NCBI GenBank assembly: GCA_036924085.1
Contig: JAVGWX010000013.1
Location: 57,453,652-57,517,651 of the forward strand
Direction: 5' to 3'
Source of the DNA: Ariolimax columbianus
Taxonomy: Eukaryota; Mollusca; Gastropoda; Stylommatophora; Arionidae
Length of the DNA stretch: 64,000 bases
The notes below the pieces were generated by a model. That model was not told the origin of the DNA. It searched no databases and worked only from the letters and a program-made list of their open reading frames with translations. The translations under genes were made by a program, and so were the position numbers. This document shows, piece after piece, positions 1 through 10,275 of the stretch. Each line of letters begins with the position of its first letter. The stretch's first letter is position 1.

Positions 1-370
1 TCCCGGCAGAAAGTGAGACGGCACTGGGTTGTAACCCGGCAGACAGTGAGACGACACTGGGCTACATTCCGGCAGGAAGTGAGACGACAAAAGACACATA
101 CATACCACGACACTGGGCTACAATCCGGCAGAAAGTGAGACGACAAAAGACACATACATACCACGACACTGGGCTACAATCCGGCAGAAAGTGAGACGAC
201 AAAAGACACATACATACCACGACACTGGGCTACAATCCGGCAGGAAGTGAGACGACAAAAGACACATACATACCACGACACTGGGCTACAATCCGGCAGA
301 AAGTGAGACGACAAAAGACACATACATACCACGACACTGGGCTACATCCCGGCAGGAAGTGAGACGACAA
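1..370. repeat. 56-bp tandem repeat
   Basis: Five to six near-identical 56-bp units (CCGGCAGAAAGTGAGACGAC followed by a CATACATACC segment). The first 60 bases carry shorter variants without the CATACATACC part. The array runs into the window start, so its full length is unknown. Confidence 0.95.
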
Positions 371-483
371 AAGAAGAAGATGAAAGAAGTCCAAGAGGCT
401 CGTTTATTCTGGTACCAAGATCTAGTGCATTGAATGAGCTGACAGGAGCCAGGGATCTTTAGCTGGCTGCCTACATCAGTGTC

Positions 484-692
484 AGCGCATCATAACTGTC
501 CGAAATCCTTTTCCACCTCTATGTGGTGGTCCTGGAAACAGGCTGCACTAGTATAGTCTGGCCAAGTGAAACGGATCGCAGTTGGAAGTGAAACTAGGTA
601 ATTAATAAAAAGTCAGCTAAAATTCGATATGTCGGGCAGAAATGCACAGATATCTTAGCCTCGCTGTAAACTACAACACAACAATATAAAGT
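484..692 (+). repeat. Diverged copy of interspersed family A
   Basis: Shares in order with the better copies at 6.5, 33.1 and 48.6 kb the blocks CACCTC..GTGGTGGTCCTGG, ACAGGCTGCA and CTGTAAACTACAACACAAC. Many small differences and an altered middle mark it as old. Confidence 0.5.
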
Positions 693-1454
693 TTATTTCA
701 AGGTGATTGTACATGATGAATGAAGAATGATTACAGGAGTGACATTTTTTTTTAAATTTTGAACATTTTTGGTGAATGTGTTTTCTTGGTGGATGTGTTT
801 TCTTGGTGTTTGTTGACTTTGAAAATGACCATCGTTGATGTCGATTTCTTCAATTTATATATTTCTTCATTTTCAATTTAGTAGGTTCATGATTTTCCAG
901 ATCGATGAACGCGCGCGTGTCTGTTTGAATCCGACTTGAAGCTGCTGATCTCGCCTGCCGATGCGAGTTAAAAAAAATAAACACGTTTTCAAATTAAGCT
1001 TTTGAATGACCTGTCCAGTATCCGTCAAAATGTGAAAGATTAACAGGTCCCAGTAGTGGAGGCTGTGTACAAAATTCCAGCAACCTTGGTTGTGAGGAAG
1101 TTTGTTAGAATAGAAAAAATAAAAGTCCCCGCAAACGGTAAGTTCAATAACAATTTGTATAAACAGACTTGCCAAGTAGCCATGACTAGGCCAAAAGTCG
1201 TGACACAGGAAATGCTAAACGTGATAGGGAAGGTGGGAAGTTAAGTAGCGCAGTTCGGGAAAATTACCCCTATCTGGCAAACCCAAGCCCTTTGTCAAGA
1301 GGTTAAATAAATAAATCAACCCACACATCAGGAACTGCCGTCAGAGATGAAGTGTTAGAGATGTTATTGTTCACCGCCACTGCTTGTGTGATGCTAGTTC
1401 CTTTCCTCTCTGCCTTTCATTTTGTCGTTTTAAAAACTTCATTTTTATTTTACT
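693..1454. other. No gene recognised
   Basis: A/T-rich stretch with short runs of T and duplicated GGTGTGTTTTCTTGGTG-like words near 780-810. Short open frames (60-100 codons) on both strands show no domain or composition that suggests coding. Confidence 0.5.
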
Positions 1455-1660
1455 TGTTTGCCTCACTAATGTCCACTGGCGGAGGCGCGCCTATTCCACC
1501 CCAGACCGTAGTCAATCGGGCGATATTAAGACGCATAAACCAGTGCTTGGATGTATGTGTGCGTGTGTATGTACCTATGCTAGGTTTGTGTGCTCTCAGA
1601 AGCCAGCCCAACCAAAGTGCAATGGAAGGGCCTCACCCTGAGAGCGCGTGTGAAGTTATG
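1455..1660 (+). repeat. Interspersed family F, copy 1
   Basis: About 200 bp shared with 31690-31910 (+) and 47135-47325 (-): CCACCCCAGACCGTAGTC, then ATAAACCAGTGCTTGGATGT, then AGAAGCCAGCCC and CAAAGTGCAATGGA. No protein similarity or tRNA-like boxes seen; type of element unknown. Confidence 0.8.
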
Positions 1661-1684
1661 GATATTTGAAAAGGTGTTATCCAC

Positions 1685-2625
1685 TAAATTAACTAAACTT
1701 CTTTATACTGGTTTAGAAGACTCTACAAAGTTTGTATACAACCAGTTTCTTCTACTCACGATCGAACAATAGCTATGCGTATCCAATGTATTCTTGAATG
1801 CATTGACTGACCCTGCCCACACTATTTCCTGTGTCAATCTCGCCGCAAAGCATTGACCACTCTCTGAACTAACAAACAATGTGTTCCAATATCGTATATT
1901 GATCTTCTTGTAATTCATTTGTAACTGTTCCCCCATGTTCTTGTGGATGTGCCCCCATGTTCTTGTGGGTGTACCCCCTTGTTCTTGTGGATGTGCCCCC
2001 ATGTTCTTGTGGGTGTACCCCCTTGTTCTTGTAACTGTCCACCCATGTTCTTATGGATGTGCCCCCTTGGTCTTGTAACTGTGCCCCCATGTTCTTGTGG
2101 GTGTGCCCCCTTGTTCTTGTAACTGACCCCCCCCCCCATGTTCTTATGGATGTGCCCCCTTATTCTTGTAACTGTGTCTTCATGTTGTTGTAACTGTGTT
2201 CTCTGGTTCTTGTAGCTGTGTTCCCTTGTTCTTGTAACCGGCTGTTATATGGAAGTCTAGTTATAGTCAACTTCAGCATTACCTTTGATTATCTTCTGAA
2301 CCTGTAATTATTCACATCGAATTCTTCTCTTTTCTAGGCCGTTATTGAGAGTCTCTTCTCAATAATTCTGAAATCCCCCTATCAGTTTTGTCGTTCTTCT
2401 TTTTATTCTTCCCTGCATGTTTACATCTCCTCTACGATAAGGACTCCGCACCTGTACACAGTACTCCAATCTAGGTCTAACTAATGCTTTATTATTATTT
2501 GACTTCCTTGCTCCTATGTATAATAATTCTTGTTATCACACCTAACATTGATACGATTTTTACATTGCTTGATTGAATTGATTGCATCTGCCTTTTTCAC
2601 TGCTACCTGGGCCTGCTTCTTGCCT
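1685..2625 (-). pseudogene. CR1-like LINE, RT C-terminal fragment
   Basis: Read on the minus strand, this is the end of a non-LTR retrotransposon reverse transcriptase. Recognisable pieces are a VRSPYRRGDVNM-like block near 2450, an LEKRRIR block near 2330, an RTRGHS-like block near 2200 and the terminal [10 protein letters not shown] near 1790. The 3' tail (TTAACTAAAC) is at the left edge at 1688. Stops and frameshifts throughout. The RTRGHS region is expanded into the minisatellite at 1918-2250. Clade assignment (CR1/L2 type) rests on the terminal motif and is family knowledge. Confidence 0.8.
1918..2250. repeat. 22-bp minisatellite inside CR1 fragment
   Basis: About 15 units of the type ATGTTCTTGTGGATGTGCCCCC, with a C10 run near 2128. 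A single unit-like sequence (GCCCTCTTGTTCTTGTGGGTG) occurs at the homologous place in the CR1 copy at 5.7 kb, so the array arose from LINE sequence. Confidence 0.9.
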
Positions 2626-3409
2626 TACCTGCGTGGTAACCCCCACATGACAATAATTAAATCAGTGTGTATCCGATATAGTGATGATGTCACGCTTGTT
2701 ACAGTACCCTAGGAACAAGTCGTGTTCCTCTATAAAGTCGGGACACTTGCGGCAAAGATTAACAAAACCTGACCCTTTGTTCTGTCCTGGCTGCGGCAAA
2801 CACGTGCAGCTGTTGTGCATTGCTGTTAAAGCACCGCTTCTTCTTAACTCAGGTCAGGCGCCAATCAAGCGCCGAGATTCTCGCTTCAGAAGGACTCGCA
2901 CGCGCTGCGAAATGATTGACAGCCCTCTCGCCACATGGGCCCGCCTACTTGAGGGCGTGGTGCTGACGTTCATCGACCCAACTGCTATCTATATTGTTAG
3001 CTACACTTGGGGACACGCCAGTGAGTATAGCAGTTTAGCTTTAATCAACTTCTAATTACGCGTTGCGATCACACACTCAATCCGTAAGTGTTTCTTTGTC
3101 GTCCAGCGTGCTCGTCTCCACTAGATCAAACGACAGCGCACCATTTAGAGGAAGACTTCCATCCCATAGCCTAGCAGGTACGTCAAGTTATTCACAGCAT
3201 CTTGTTACTGAATGTCCGTGTTGATTAATCGTGCTGTTTTGTGTGCACTGGAAAGGGTGTTCAAGGGCGAGTTGTAGTAGGTTTCTTACATATCGAGCGT
3301 ACTGATGAAGGCGGGCCGCGTTCCCACAGACGGTTGTCCTACGGTTGGCCTTCGATGCCCAACCTTCTCCTGATAGATAGTTCGTCATAAAATAGTCTGT
3401 TTACAGGAA
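2626..3409. other. Unassigned low-repeat stretch
   Basis: No recognisable repeat or domain. It contains one open frame of 124 codons at 2681-3055 (+) with a CPGC..H piece but no recognisable family, and a TATA-like CTATAAAG near 2731. Could be unique sequence or an old element; I cannot support a gene. Confidence 0.3.
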
Positions 3410-3419
3410 GAAAGTGAGA

Positions 3420-3905
3420 TAGGGTCTTGGTCAGTGTGTTTCACCTGACCCTGACTGACATTATCCGATCAGTGTGTTTCACTTGACCCTGACTAACATT
3501 GTCTGATCAGTATATTTCACCTGACCCTGACTAATATTGTCTGATCAGTATGTTTCACCTGACCCTGACTAATATTGTCTGATCAGTATGTTTCACCTGA
3601 CCCTGACTAATATTGTCTGATCAGTATGTTTCACCTGACCCTGACTAATATTGTCTGATCAGTATATTTCACCTGACCCTGACTAATATTGTCTGATCAG
3701 TATGTTTCACCTGACCCTGACTAATATTGTCTGATCAGTATGTTTCACCTGACCCTGACTAATATTGTCTCATCAGTATGTTTCACCTGACCCTGACTAA
3801 TATTGTCTGATCAGTATGTTTCACCTGACCCTGACTAATATTGTCTGATCAGTATGTTTCACCTGACCCTGACTAATATTGTCTGATCAGTATGTTTCAC
3901 CTGTC
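3420..3905. repeat. 38-bp minisatellite
   Basis: About 12 units of 38 bp built on GATCAGTATGTTTCACCTGA plus CCCTGACTAATATTGTCT. The units are nearly identical apart from TATGTTT/TATATTT. It abuts the 3' side of the LINE fragment that follows. Confidence 0.95.
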
Positions 3906-3929
3906 CAGACCTTACGGTCTTCCTTCCCC

Positions 3930-4225
3930 GTTCGCCACATAATAGAATCCTCTTTCACCCATTTGACTCTCATGAAGCATAGGAAAGCCTCAGTCACCTT
4001 CCATGTAAAGTCATGTGACATCTTCTTTCCAGAACGCAGTCACCTTCCAAGCAACCCTGAACACATCCCGATTTCTAGCAAGACGACCCACTTCACACAC
4101 GGACATCTTCAAACTGGCAGTAATGACCTGTAACCATCTTCTTCTGGCACGACCTCTTTGTCTTTCCACAGGCCAAGTGCCTTCCACAATCTTCCTCTTC
4201 AAGCTATTGTGTCTTTTCATATGAC
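3930..4225 (-). pseudogene. LINE RT C-terminal tail fragment
   Basis: Minus-strand translation gives a 69-codon open stretch at 4011-4220 with KRKIVEGTWPVERQRGRARRRWLQ followed by EVGRLARNRDVFRVAW in outline. This matches the usual LINE C-terminus pattern: repeat K-I-L-E-G, a basic G-R-R-R-W block, then R-A-x-D-R-x-x-W-R. 5'-truncated. Confidence 0.75.
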
Positions 4226-4265
4226 AGAAATAACTAAACTCTTTCCTTGTGATGCTTTTTTATAT

Positions 4266-4625
4266 TTGACTTGGCTTGGCTTCGTTCGTTCTCAATCTCC
4301 CGCTACCAAACCCTAATAGGGCTTAAGTAGAAGAATGTAGTCCAGAGAACGGAATGCGATGTGTGGTAGTTTACAGCTTGACTGCGATATTTGTACCTTT
4401 CGGTCCAACACATCAGACTTCAGCAAACATTTTTTTAGTACCGGGTTAGCATTCCCTCTTCGATCCCTTCTCCTTAGCCAATCTGCTCTGTTGCAGCCTG
4501 TTACCCAGGATCACCGCGTGGAGGTGTAGAAGGGTCTTGGCAGCTCTGGTTCGCTGGCCCTTACGCTAGCTGTCAGCTATGGGTCGCTGACCGCTGCAGC
4601 TCATGCGCTGCTCAGCGTATTAATC
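4266..4625 (-). repeat. Interspersed family A, near full length
   Basis: Minus-oriented copy of the family ending in the CTCAATCTCCCGCTACCAAA block next to GGCTTGGCTTCGTTCG. It also has the CAGCCTGTTACCCAGGATCA block and the TCAGCTATGGGTCGCTGACC block. No A/B promoter boxes recognised; likely a non-autonomous retroelement of about 370 bp. Confidence 0.85.
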
Positions 4626-4639
4626 CCTTTTTATAATTC

Positions 4640-5005
4640 AGTTTTGATTTCTTCTCTGATCAAGCTATTTCTTTTCTGACCAAGCTATTTCTTCTCTGAT
4701 CAATCTATTTCCTCTCTGACCAAGCTATTTCTTATTTCTTATATGATCAGGCTATTTCTTTTCTGATCAAGCTATTTCTTTTTCGATCAAGCTATTTCTT
4801 TTCTGATCAAGCTATTTCTTCTCTGATCAAGCTATTTCTTCTCTGATCAAGCTATTTTTTTTCTGATCAAGCTATTTTTTTCTCTGATCAAGCTATTTCT
4901 TTTCGGATCAAGCTATTTCTTTTCTGATCAAGCTATTTCTTCTCTGATCAAGCTATTTCTTCTCTGATCAAGATATTTCTTCTCTGATCAAGCAATTTCC
5001 AATAT
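4640..5005. repeat. 20-bp minisatellite
   Basis: About 17 units of CTGATCAAGCTATTTCTTCT with T-run length variation and a few AT insertions near 4735. Confidence 0.95.
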
Positions 5006-5034
5006 CCTTCAAAGATATATATATTTTGTTGCGT

Positions 5035-5265
5035 TCACCTTATTTCCCCATTCACAAAGGCCCGTGTGCGATGCACTATGTTTTTATTGTGCGCCTGTCG
5101 GCCCAGTGCATCCGACTTCGGCATGTATTTTATGTAAGGGTCTGCTTTCTCCTGCATTTTCTAAGCGTTTGCTTCCTTTGGGTAACGGCCGGTGCTATGA
5201 TGGGGATCGAACCCAGCACCTTCGGCTTGTGAGCACTTAACCACTAGCCCACGGCCATTAACATT
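5035..5265 (-). repeat. tRNA-derived SINE family B, full copy
   Basis: On the minus strand the element starts with a tRNA-like head: box A-like TGGGCTAGTGGTTAAGTG, then box B GGTTCGATCCC. The body contains GGTAACGG, AAATGCAGGAG, GTCGGATGCACTGGGCC and CAGGCGCA. The boxes are those of an internal RNA polymerase III promoter. Confidence 0.85.
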
Positions 5266-5469
5266 TCATTTCGAAAGATGTTATCTTTTTTTCAATGGGT
5301 TAATTTAATGTGCATGCCACACCTATATATTCCCACTTCCTCTGGTCAGTTGAATCTTCTTTCGGCCTCTTTATAGTGACCTGTCATGCATTTTTCATCT
5401 GCATTGGTTTGTGTTGGGCAATTACAAATCGTCGGTTAATTTCTGCCGAACAGTCCACAGCGTTTTTTG

Positions 5470-5870
5470 TTTATAACTTAACTAAACGTCTTTATACTGG
5501 GTTAGAAGACTCTGCAGAGTCTGTATACAACCAGTTTCATTTACATTACCTTGCTCTAAAAGCTATGCACATCCAATGTATTCTTAAATGCATTATCTGT
5601 CCTTGCCTCCACTACCTCCCGTGGCAATGCATTCCAAGCAATCACCACTCTCTGACTAAAAAGATATTTCCTAATATCTAATCTGGACCTCTCTTTAGTC
5701 AACTTGTAGCTATGCCCTCTTGTTCTTGTGGGTGGCTGAATTTTTAAAAAAACTTGTTGTAGTCTAATTTATCAATTCATCTGATCATCTTATAAACCTG
5801 TATTGTCACCACGAATTCTTCTGTAATCTTCCTATGTATTCTAACACTCAAATTATCTCACGTCTTCTTT
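5470..5870 (-). pseudogene. CR1-like LINE 3' fragment
   Basis: Minus-strand reading gives [18 protein letters not shown] followed by [11 protein letters not shown] at 5560-5665, the hallmark C-terminus of CR1-like reverse transcriptases. Tail TTAACTAAAC is at 5476. Homologous to the 1.7-kb copy but without its minisatellite, so it preserves the ancestral arrangement. Confidence 0.85.
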
Positions 5871-5979
5871 TTCCCCATTATCCTTGGCAATTATTGATTT
5901 GTTCACTACTTTGTCTGCTGTTTTAATTGTAGTTGTTTTTTGGTGTTAGAATACAGTTCCATTTTCCAGTTCATATTGT

Positions 5980-6455
5980 GTCTCCAGTATGAGAACGGTA
6001 TCGCCAGTATATCATATGTCCAACGTGAAAGTGTGTGGTCGTGTATGTTACTAGCTACATGTGTGTGTAAATCAGATTACTATATAAGAATTGTCAAGTG
6101 TTACGTATACTCGTCACTGCTTTATGGTGCAGAAACACGGAGTGTAAATAATAAAGAGAAGAAAACAAATTTGGAGGTACTGAAAAAGTTGGGGGTAAAA
6201 AGAGAACTAATGACCGAAATCAGGGTTAGACAGTTACGTTATTTTGGTCTTATAACAAGACATACCTCCTTGTTGAAAACCATACTAGAGGGATGGATGA
6301 AAGGCAGTCGTTCAACAGGCAGACAACGTTAGAGGTGGGTGGATAACATCAGGCGATGGTCTGGAAGAAGCCTCTCAGAATACTGCAAGAGATAGAGTAC
6401 ACTGCAGATCCATTGCAGCCGACCTTCGATGTGGAGATGGCCATTGAACTGAACT
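5980..6455 (+). pseudogene. LINE RT C-terminal fragment
   Basis: Frame at 5940-6332 contains VKCYVYSSLLYGAETRSVNN, then LRYFGLITRHTSLLKTILEG and GSRSTGRQR, a decayed thumb region. It is followed in frame after a stop by RWVDNIRRWSG. The 3' end is GAACTGAACTGA, as in the 15.1- and 32.4-kb copies. A segment between the LLYGAET and the RQLRYFG blocks is deleted relative to the 14.6-kb copy. Confidence 0.8.
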
Positions 6456-6514
6456 GATAAACCACAACTGTAAAACAAGCAAACACGCGCGCGCACTTTA
6501 AGTGCTAGATTCGT

Positions 6515-6890
6515 GGATAAACATTCTGAGCAGCGCAGGAGCTGCAGCGGTCAGCGACCCATAGCTGACTGTTAGCGTCAGGGCCAGCGAATCCAGAGCT
6601 GCCAAGACCCTTCTACACCTCCACGCGGTGATCCTGGATAACAGGCTGCAACAGAGCAGACTGGCTAAAGAGATGCGATCGAAGAGGGAATGCTAACCCG
6701 GTACTTAAAAAATGCTTGCTGAAGTCTGATGTGTTGGACCGAAAGGTGCAAATATCGCAGTCAAGCTGTAAACTACGACACAACGCATTATGTTCTCTGG
6801 ACTACATTCTGCTACTTAGGCCCGTGTCAGGGTTTGGTAGCTGGAGATTGAGAACGAACGAAGCCAAGCCAAGCCATACTAATATACTTC
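6515..6890 (+). repeat. Interspersed family A, full copy
   Basis: Runs from GAGCAGCGCAGGAGCTGCAG through CCAAGACCCTTCTACACCTC, GGATAACAGGCTGCA and CAAATATCGCAGTCAAGCTG to GAACGAACGAAGCCAAGCCA. One of the clearest copies. Confidence 0.9.
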
Positions 6891-7084
6891 ACGGCAAGCG
6901 AAAATGAGAATACTTGGAGTACTTGTAGTACTTGTAGTCCTGGTATTCAAACAGGCTGTTGTTTTGCATATGCCAGGTAGCTGAAAGCTATACCTAGCAG
7001 GTACTTCAAACTTTCTGCGGCTTACTAGACCTGGATCAAGGTACAAATAAGTTGGATAGATTTTTAACTATAATTTTTGGATTG

Positions 7085-7300
7085 TGTCAGGGCAGCTATC
7101 GTTAGGCCTACTCATTTTCATTTCTAACTGCCGATGGTGTTTAACGTGCGCGATACTGTACACGGGTGTCCGATCTCACTTTTTTACCAGAATAACACGT
7201 GAAAAAAATCACGGTCTCCACCGTGGTTCGAACCGGCGACCTCCAGCACCCTATAGACGGACACCTTACCTCAAGAACACTGAGACCTGAAAAATGAGAC
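7085..7300 (-). repeat. tRNA-like SINE family D
   Basis: Minus strand: GGTGCTGGAGGTCGCCGGTTCGAACCACGG-like head with box B GGTTCGAACC, then GAGATCGGACACCCGTGTACAG and the core CGCACGTTAAAC followed by GGCAGTTAGAAATGAAAATG. Same order as the copies at 49.3 and 55.4 kb. Confidence 0.8.
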
Positions 7301-7527
7301 AAGAAATAAAATGAAACCTTCCATTCTTCAACCTTCGCACGCATTGGAACGTTGCGTACATACCTTATCAGTACGGTCTAACGAAACAACGCGTTACAAG
7401 ACAAATAACTACAGCTATAAACGGAATCAAAATTGAAAACTAGTTTCATTTCGTCTATTATAGCCAGCAGATTGTGAATCCAGCCCTGGTCTTCTAAGCC
7501 AAGCGATCAGGGTTCAAACCCAAGTTG

Positions 7528-7688
7528 GGGACGGTGTGGCCTAGTGATTAAGTGACACGGCTCACAATCAGAAGGTGCTGGGTTCGATCCCTATCACTGC
7601 ACCGGTCGTTACTCAGGGGAAGCAAACCCTTAGAAAATGCAGGAGGAAGCAGACCCTTACATAAAATGCATGCTGAAATCGGATGCAC
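7528..7688 (+). repeat. SINE family B, 5' half (split copy)
   Basis: tRNA-like head TGGCCTAGTGATTAAGTG, box B GGTTCGATCCC, and body down to TGAAATCGGATGCAC at 7674-7688. The second half resumes at 8216, on the other side of a LINE insertion. Confidence 0.9.
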
Positions 7689-8215
7689 GGCTTCTTAACA
7701 AAATCTGGCAAGATAAACGGTTAGCACTACGCACGAAAATCAGATTAATGCGTACACTGGTCATGTCAATATTCCTCTATGCTTGTGAGACATGGACAGT
7801 TACAGCTGACCTTCAACGAAGGATACATGTCTTGGAGATGAGATGTTTCCGAAGACTTGTAAACGTCACGTACAAAGATCGAGTTACAAATGAGGAAATA
7901 CGAGATAGAATCACAACAGCAATAGTGCCTTTCGAAGATCTCTTGGCAACTGTCAAAAGAAGGAAACTCACTTGGTACGGCCACGTATCGGATCAAATGA
8001 TCTTGCAAACACAATCCTCCACGGGAAGGTGCATGGCAGACGACGAAGAGGCAGGCGCAAAAAGATATGGGAGGACAACATGAAAGAATGGACCAATCTC
8101 CGACCAGAAGATGCAGCGGAATCTGACAGAGAAGGGTGGCGTGGCCTTGTGATGATGTCTCTATGTGTGCCCCAACGACCTGACCGATTACAGAATGACC
8201 TAACCTGACCTGACC
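7689..8215 (+). pseudogene. 5'-truncated LINE insertion (RT C-terminus)
   Basis: Encodes KTKIRLMRTLVMSIFLYACE-like RT thumb sequence with ETWTVTADLQRRIHVLEMRC, RVTNEEIRDRI and KLTWYGHVS. After a frameshift near 7985 it continues with ANTILHGKVHGRRRRGRRKK, WEDNMKEWTNLRPEDA and a stop near 8203. The tail is a short TGACC repeat at 8192-8215. It splits a family B SINE and is flanked by TGAAATCGGATGCAC and TGAAGTTGGATTCAC, a diverged 15-bp target-site duplication. Confidence 0.9.
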
Positions 8216-8305
8216 TGAAGTTGGATTCACTGGGCCGACAGGCGCAAAATAAAAACCACAGTGCAACGCACACAACCTTGGGAGAATATATAAATAATGC
8301 GAACG
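8216..8305 (+). repeat. SINE family B, 3' half (split copy)
   Basis: Starts with the duplicated TGAAGTTGGATTCAC and continues with GGGCCGACAGGCGCAAAATA and GTGCAACGCACAC, the normal 3' half of family B. Confidence 0.9.
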
Positions 8306-8394
8306 CAAAACAAATTAAAAAATCACCAGTTCATGCAGGATTTTCTTTCCGATTGCACACCGGTTCTTATGCTCGACACAGGCACATGTATTGG

Positions 8395-8775
8395 GCTCTA
8401 TATAAAATACTGACCACATTACGCATTATGTGCCGCAGGTCCCCAAATAAAATACTGACCACATTACGCATTATGTGCCGCAGGTCCCCAAATAAAATAC
8501 TGACCACATTACGCATTATGTGCCGCAGGTCCCCAAATAAAATACTGACCACATTACGCATTATGTGCCGCAGGTCCCCAAATAAAATACTGACCACATT
8601 ACGCATTATGTGCCGCAGGTCCCCAAATAAAATACTGACCACATTACGCATTATGTGCCGCAGGTCCTCACATAAAATACTGACCACATTACGCATTATG
8701 TGCCGCATGTCCCCAAATAAAATACTGACCACATTACGCATTATGTGCCGCAGGTCCCCAAATAAAATTCTCCAT
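8395..8775. repeat. 45-bp minisatellite
   Basis: Eight units of 45 bp (AAATAAAATACTGACCACAT then TACGCATTATGTGCCGCAGG). Since 45 is a multiple of three, both strands show long artificial open frames with 15-residue periods. Source sequence not identified. Confidence 0.95.
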
Positions 8776-8974
8776 ACTTCCTATAGGCCGCATTGCGTGA
8801 TACGGGGTCTTGACATTTGTTGGTTTGCTTTTGTCTTATTTGGAATCTGTTCTAGCCCTTTGTGCTGTCTCTATTTAGACGGTATACACTTTCATATCTT
8901 GTATGCTTGTTTATTTAGTTCTTGGCCGATCTGTAGGTCTTCCTCTTCTTCTCCTTCTTTTTCTGCTTCTTTGT

Positions 8975-9375
8975 TTTGTTTTTTCTCAATCTCCCGCTAC
9001 CAAGCCCTGAAATACGCTTTTGCAAGTATCAGGATGAAGTCCAGAGAACGGAATGCGTTGTGTCGTAGTTTACAGCTTGACTGCGATATTTACACCTTTC
9101 GAATTAATTTTTGGATACCGGGTAAGCCTTCCCTCTTCGATCCCTTCTCCTTAGCCAGTCTGCTCTGTTGCAGCCTCTTTTCCAGGATCACGGCTAGAGG
9201 TGTAGAAGGGTCTTGGCAGCTCTGGTTCGCTGGCCCTGACGCTATCAGTCAGCTATGGGTCGCTGACGCTGACGCTAACAGTCAGCTATGGGTTGCTGAC
9301 CCTGATGCTAGCAGTCAGCTATGTGTCGTTGACCACTACAGCTCATGCGCTGGCTCAACATCTTGATCCCTATCG
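8975..9375 (-). repeat. Interspersed family A
   Basis: Minus copy starting at CAATCTCCCGCTACCAAGCC. The TCAGCTATGGGTCGCTGACC segment at the far end is repeated about three times (9240-9340), as it is in the 48.4-kb copy. Confidence 0.85.
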
Positions 9376-9469
9376 GTATGTCTACAAATGGCCCTGTGCA
9401 AGTCTTACTTCCGGTATGAGCTGAATGTTGGTGGGAGGAGGTTTTCCTGCGTATCGTGCTAGGTTCGAG

Positions 9470-9720
9470 CAGTTAATTACTCCGCTGCGTTTGGACAAGT
9501 GGCACAAAGGGTGGTTAACTAAATTGCGAGTCCATCTTAATAGACTGACACACTAGAGATAAGTAGACCCGCAGCCTATTAGGTGCCATCTATGCTGCTC
9601 TTCACAAACCACCTAACCATGGACGGTGTTACGCCATGTCACACAGTTAGTCGCCTCTTTCGATATGCTCTCTGGGGGGCAGTGGTGCTATTCTTGTCCG
9701 TACACAAAGACCCATGTGGG
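9470..9720 (+). repeat. Interspersed family E
   Basis: About 250 bp: GCGAGTCCATCTTAATAGAC, AGTAGACCCGCAGCC, GCCATCTATGCTGCTCTTCA, GTTACGCCATGTCACACAGT and TAGTCGCCTC. Full homologues at 28.9 and 34.2 kb, partial ones at 53.0 and 55.7 kb. Nature unknown. Confidence 0.8.
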
Positions 9721-9804
9721 CCACTTGGGTATCTGTGTTTATTTATTTATGTGTTTAGTTAGATATATCTCTTATTATTTCCTCTCGCTTTTTATCCTGC
9801 TTGT

Positions 9805-10030
9805 TTTTCAGCGTCAGGTAATGAAGAAGTTTCTTGACTGGGCCCTAGTATGTGCTTGTGTCTTTTAGCGTCAGGTTATGAAGAGGTTTCTTGACTGGGC
9901 CCTAGTATGTGCTTGTATCTTTCAGCGTCAGGTTATGAAGAGGTTTCTTGACTGGGCCCTAGTATGTGCTTGTGCCTTTCAGCGTCAGTTTATGAAGAGG
10001 TTTTTTGATTGGGCCCTAGTATGTGCTTCG
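9805..10030. repeat. 57-bp minisatellite derived from a LINE C-terminus
   Basis: Four units of 57 bp (TTTCTTGACTGGGCCCTAGT, ATGTGCTTGTGTCTTTCAGC, GTCAGGTTATGAAGAGG). Read on the minus strand each unit spells HTRAQSRNLFIT followed by stops. The adjoining LINE fragment ends in exactly this sequence, so the unit is the end of that ORF plus a few bases of 3' UTR. Confidence 0.85.
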
Positions 10031-10275
10031 TACACGGGTAGCTTCATTGCTTCTTTTATTTCTGCTATCCATCGTTTGTGTGGTCGTCGCTTAGCCGTGT
10101 ATCCATTGTATATGTATCCTATTGCTTTCTGAGTGATACTATCTGGTGTCCGTCGCATCACCTGACCGAACCATTTGGTTTACTGTCACTTGACGAGGTC
10201 TAGCACTGGCGTTGTGCCTAATTGTATCCTAATATCTCCGTTTCTAATTCTACCCATTCTAATCTCTACTCAAAA
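10031..10275 (-). pseudogene. LINE RT C-terminal fragment
   Basis: Minus-strand translation has GDIRIQLGTTPVLDLVK, then TKWFGQVMRRTPDSITQKAI and KRRPHKRWIAEIKEAMKLPV, the usual order of a LINE C-terminus, with stop codons inside. Continues into the 57-bp array on its 3' side. Confidence 0.75.

Noticed and set aside
2681..3055. 124-codon frame with a CPGC..H motif
   Set aside because: No recognisable family, no splice context and no second line of evidence; kept as unassigned.
3420..3905. Regular repeats resembling a CRISPR array
   Set aside because: Head-to-tail minisatellite units with no unique spacers, in a eukaryotic genome; the same holds for the other arrays.
8221..9366. 381-codon open frame
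   Set aside because: Built from a SINE 3' half, the 45-bp minisatellite and a reversed family A copy; no domain.
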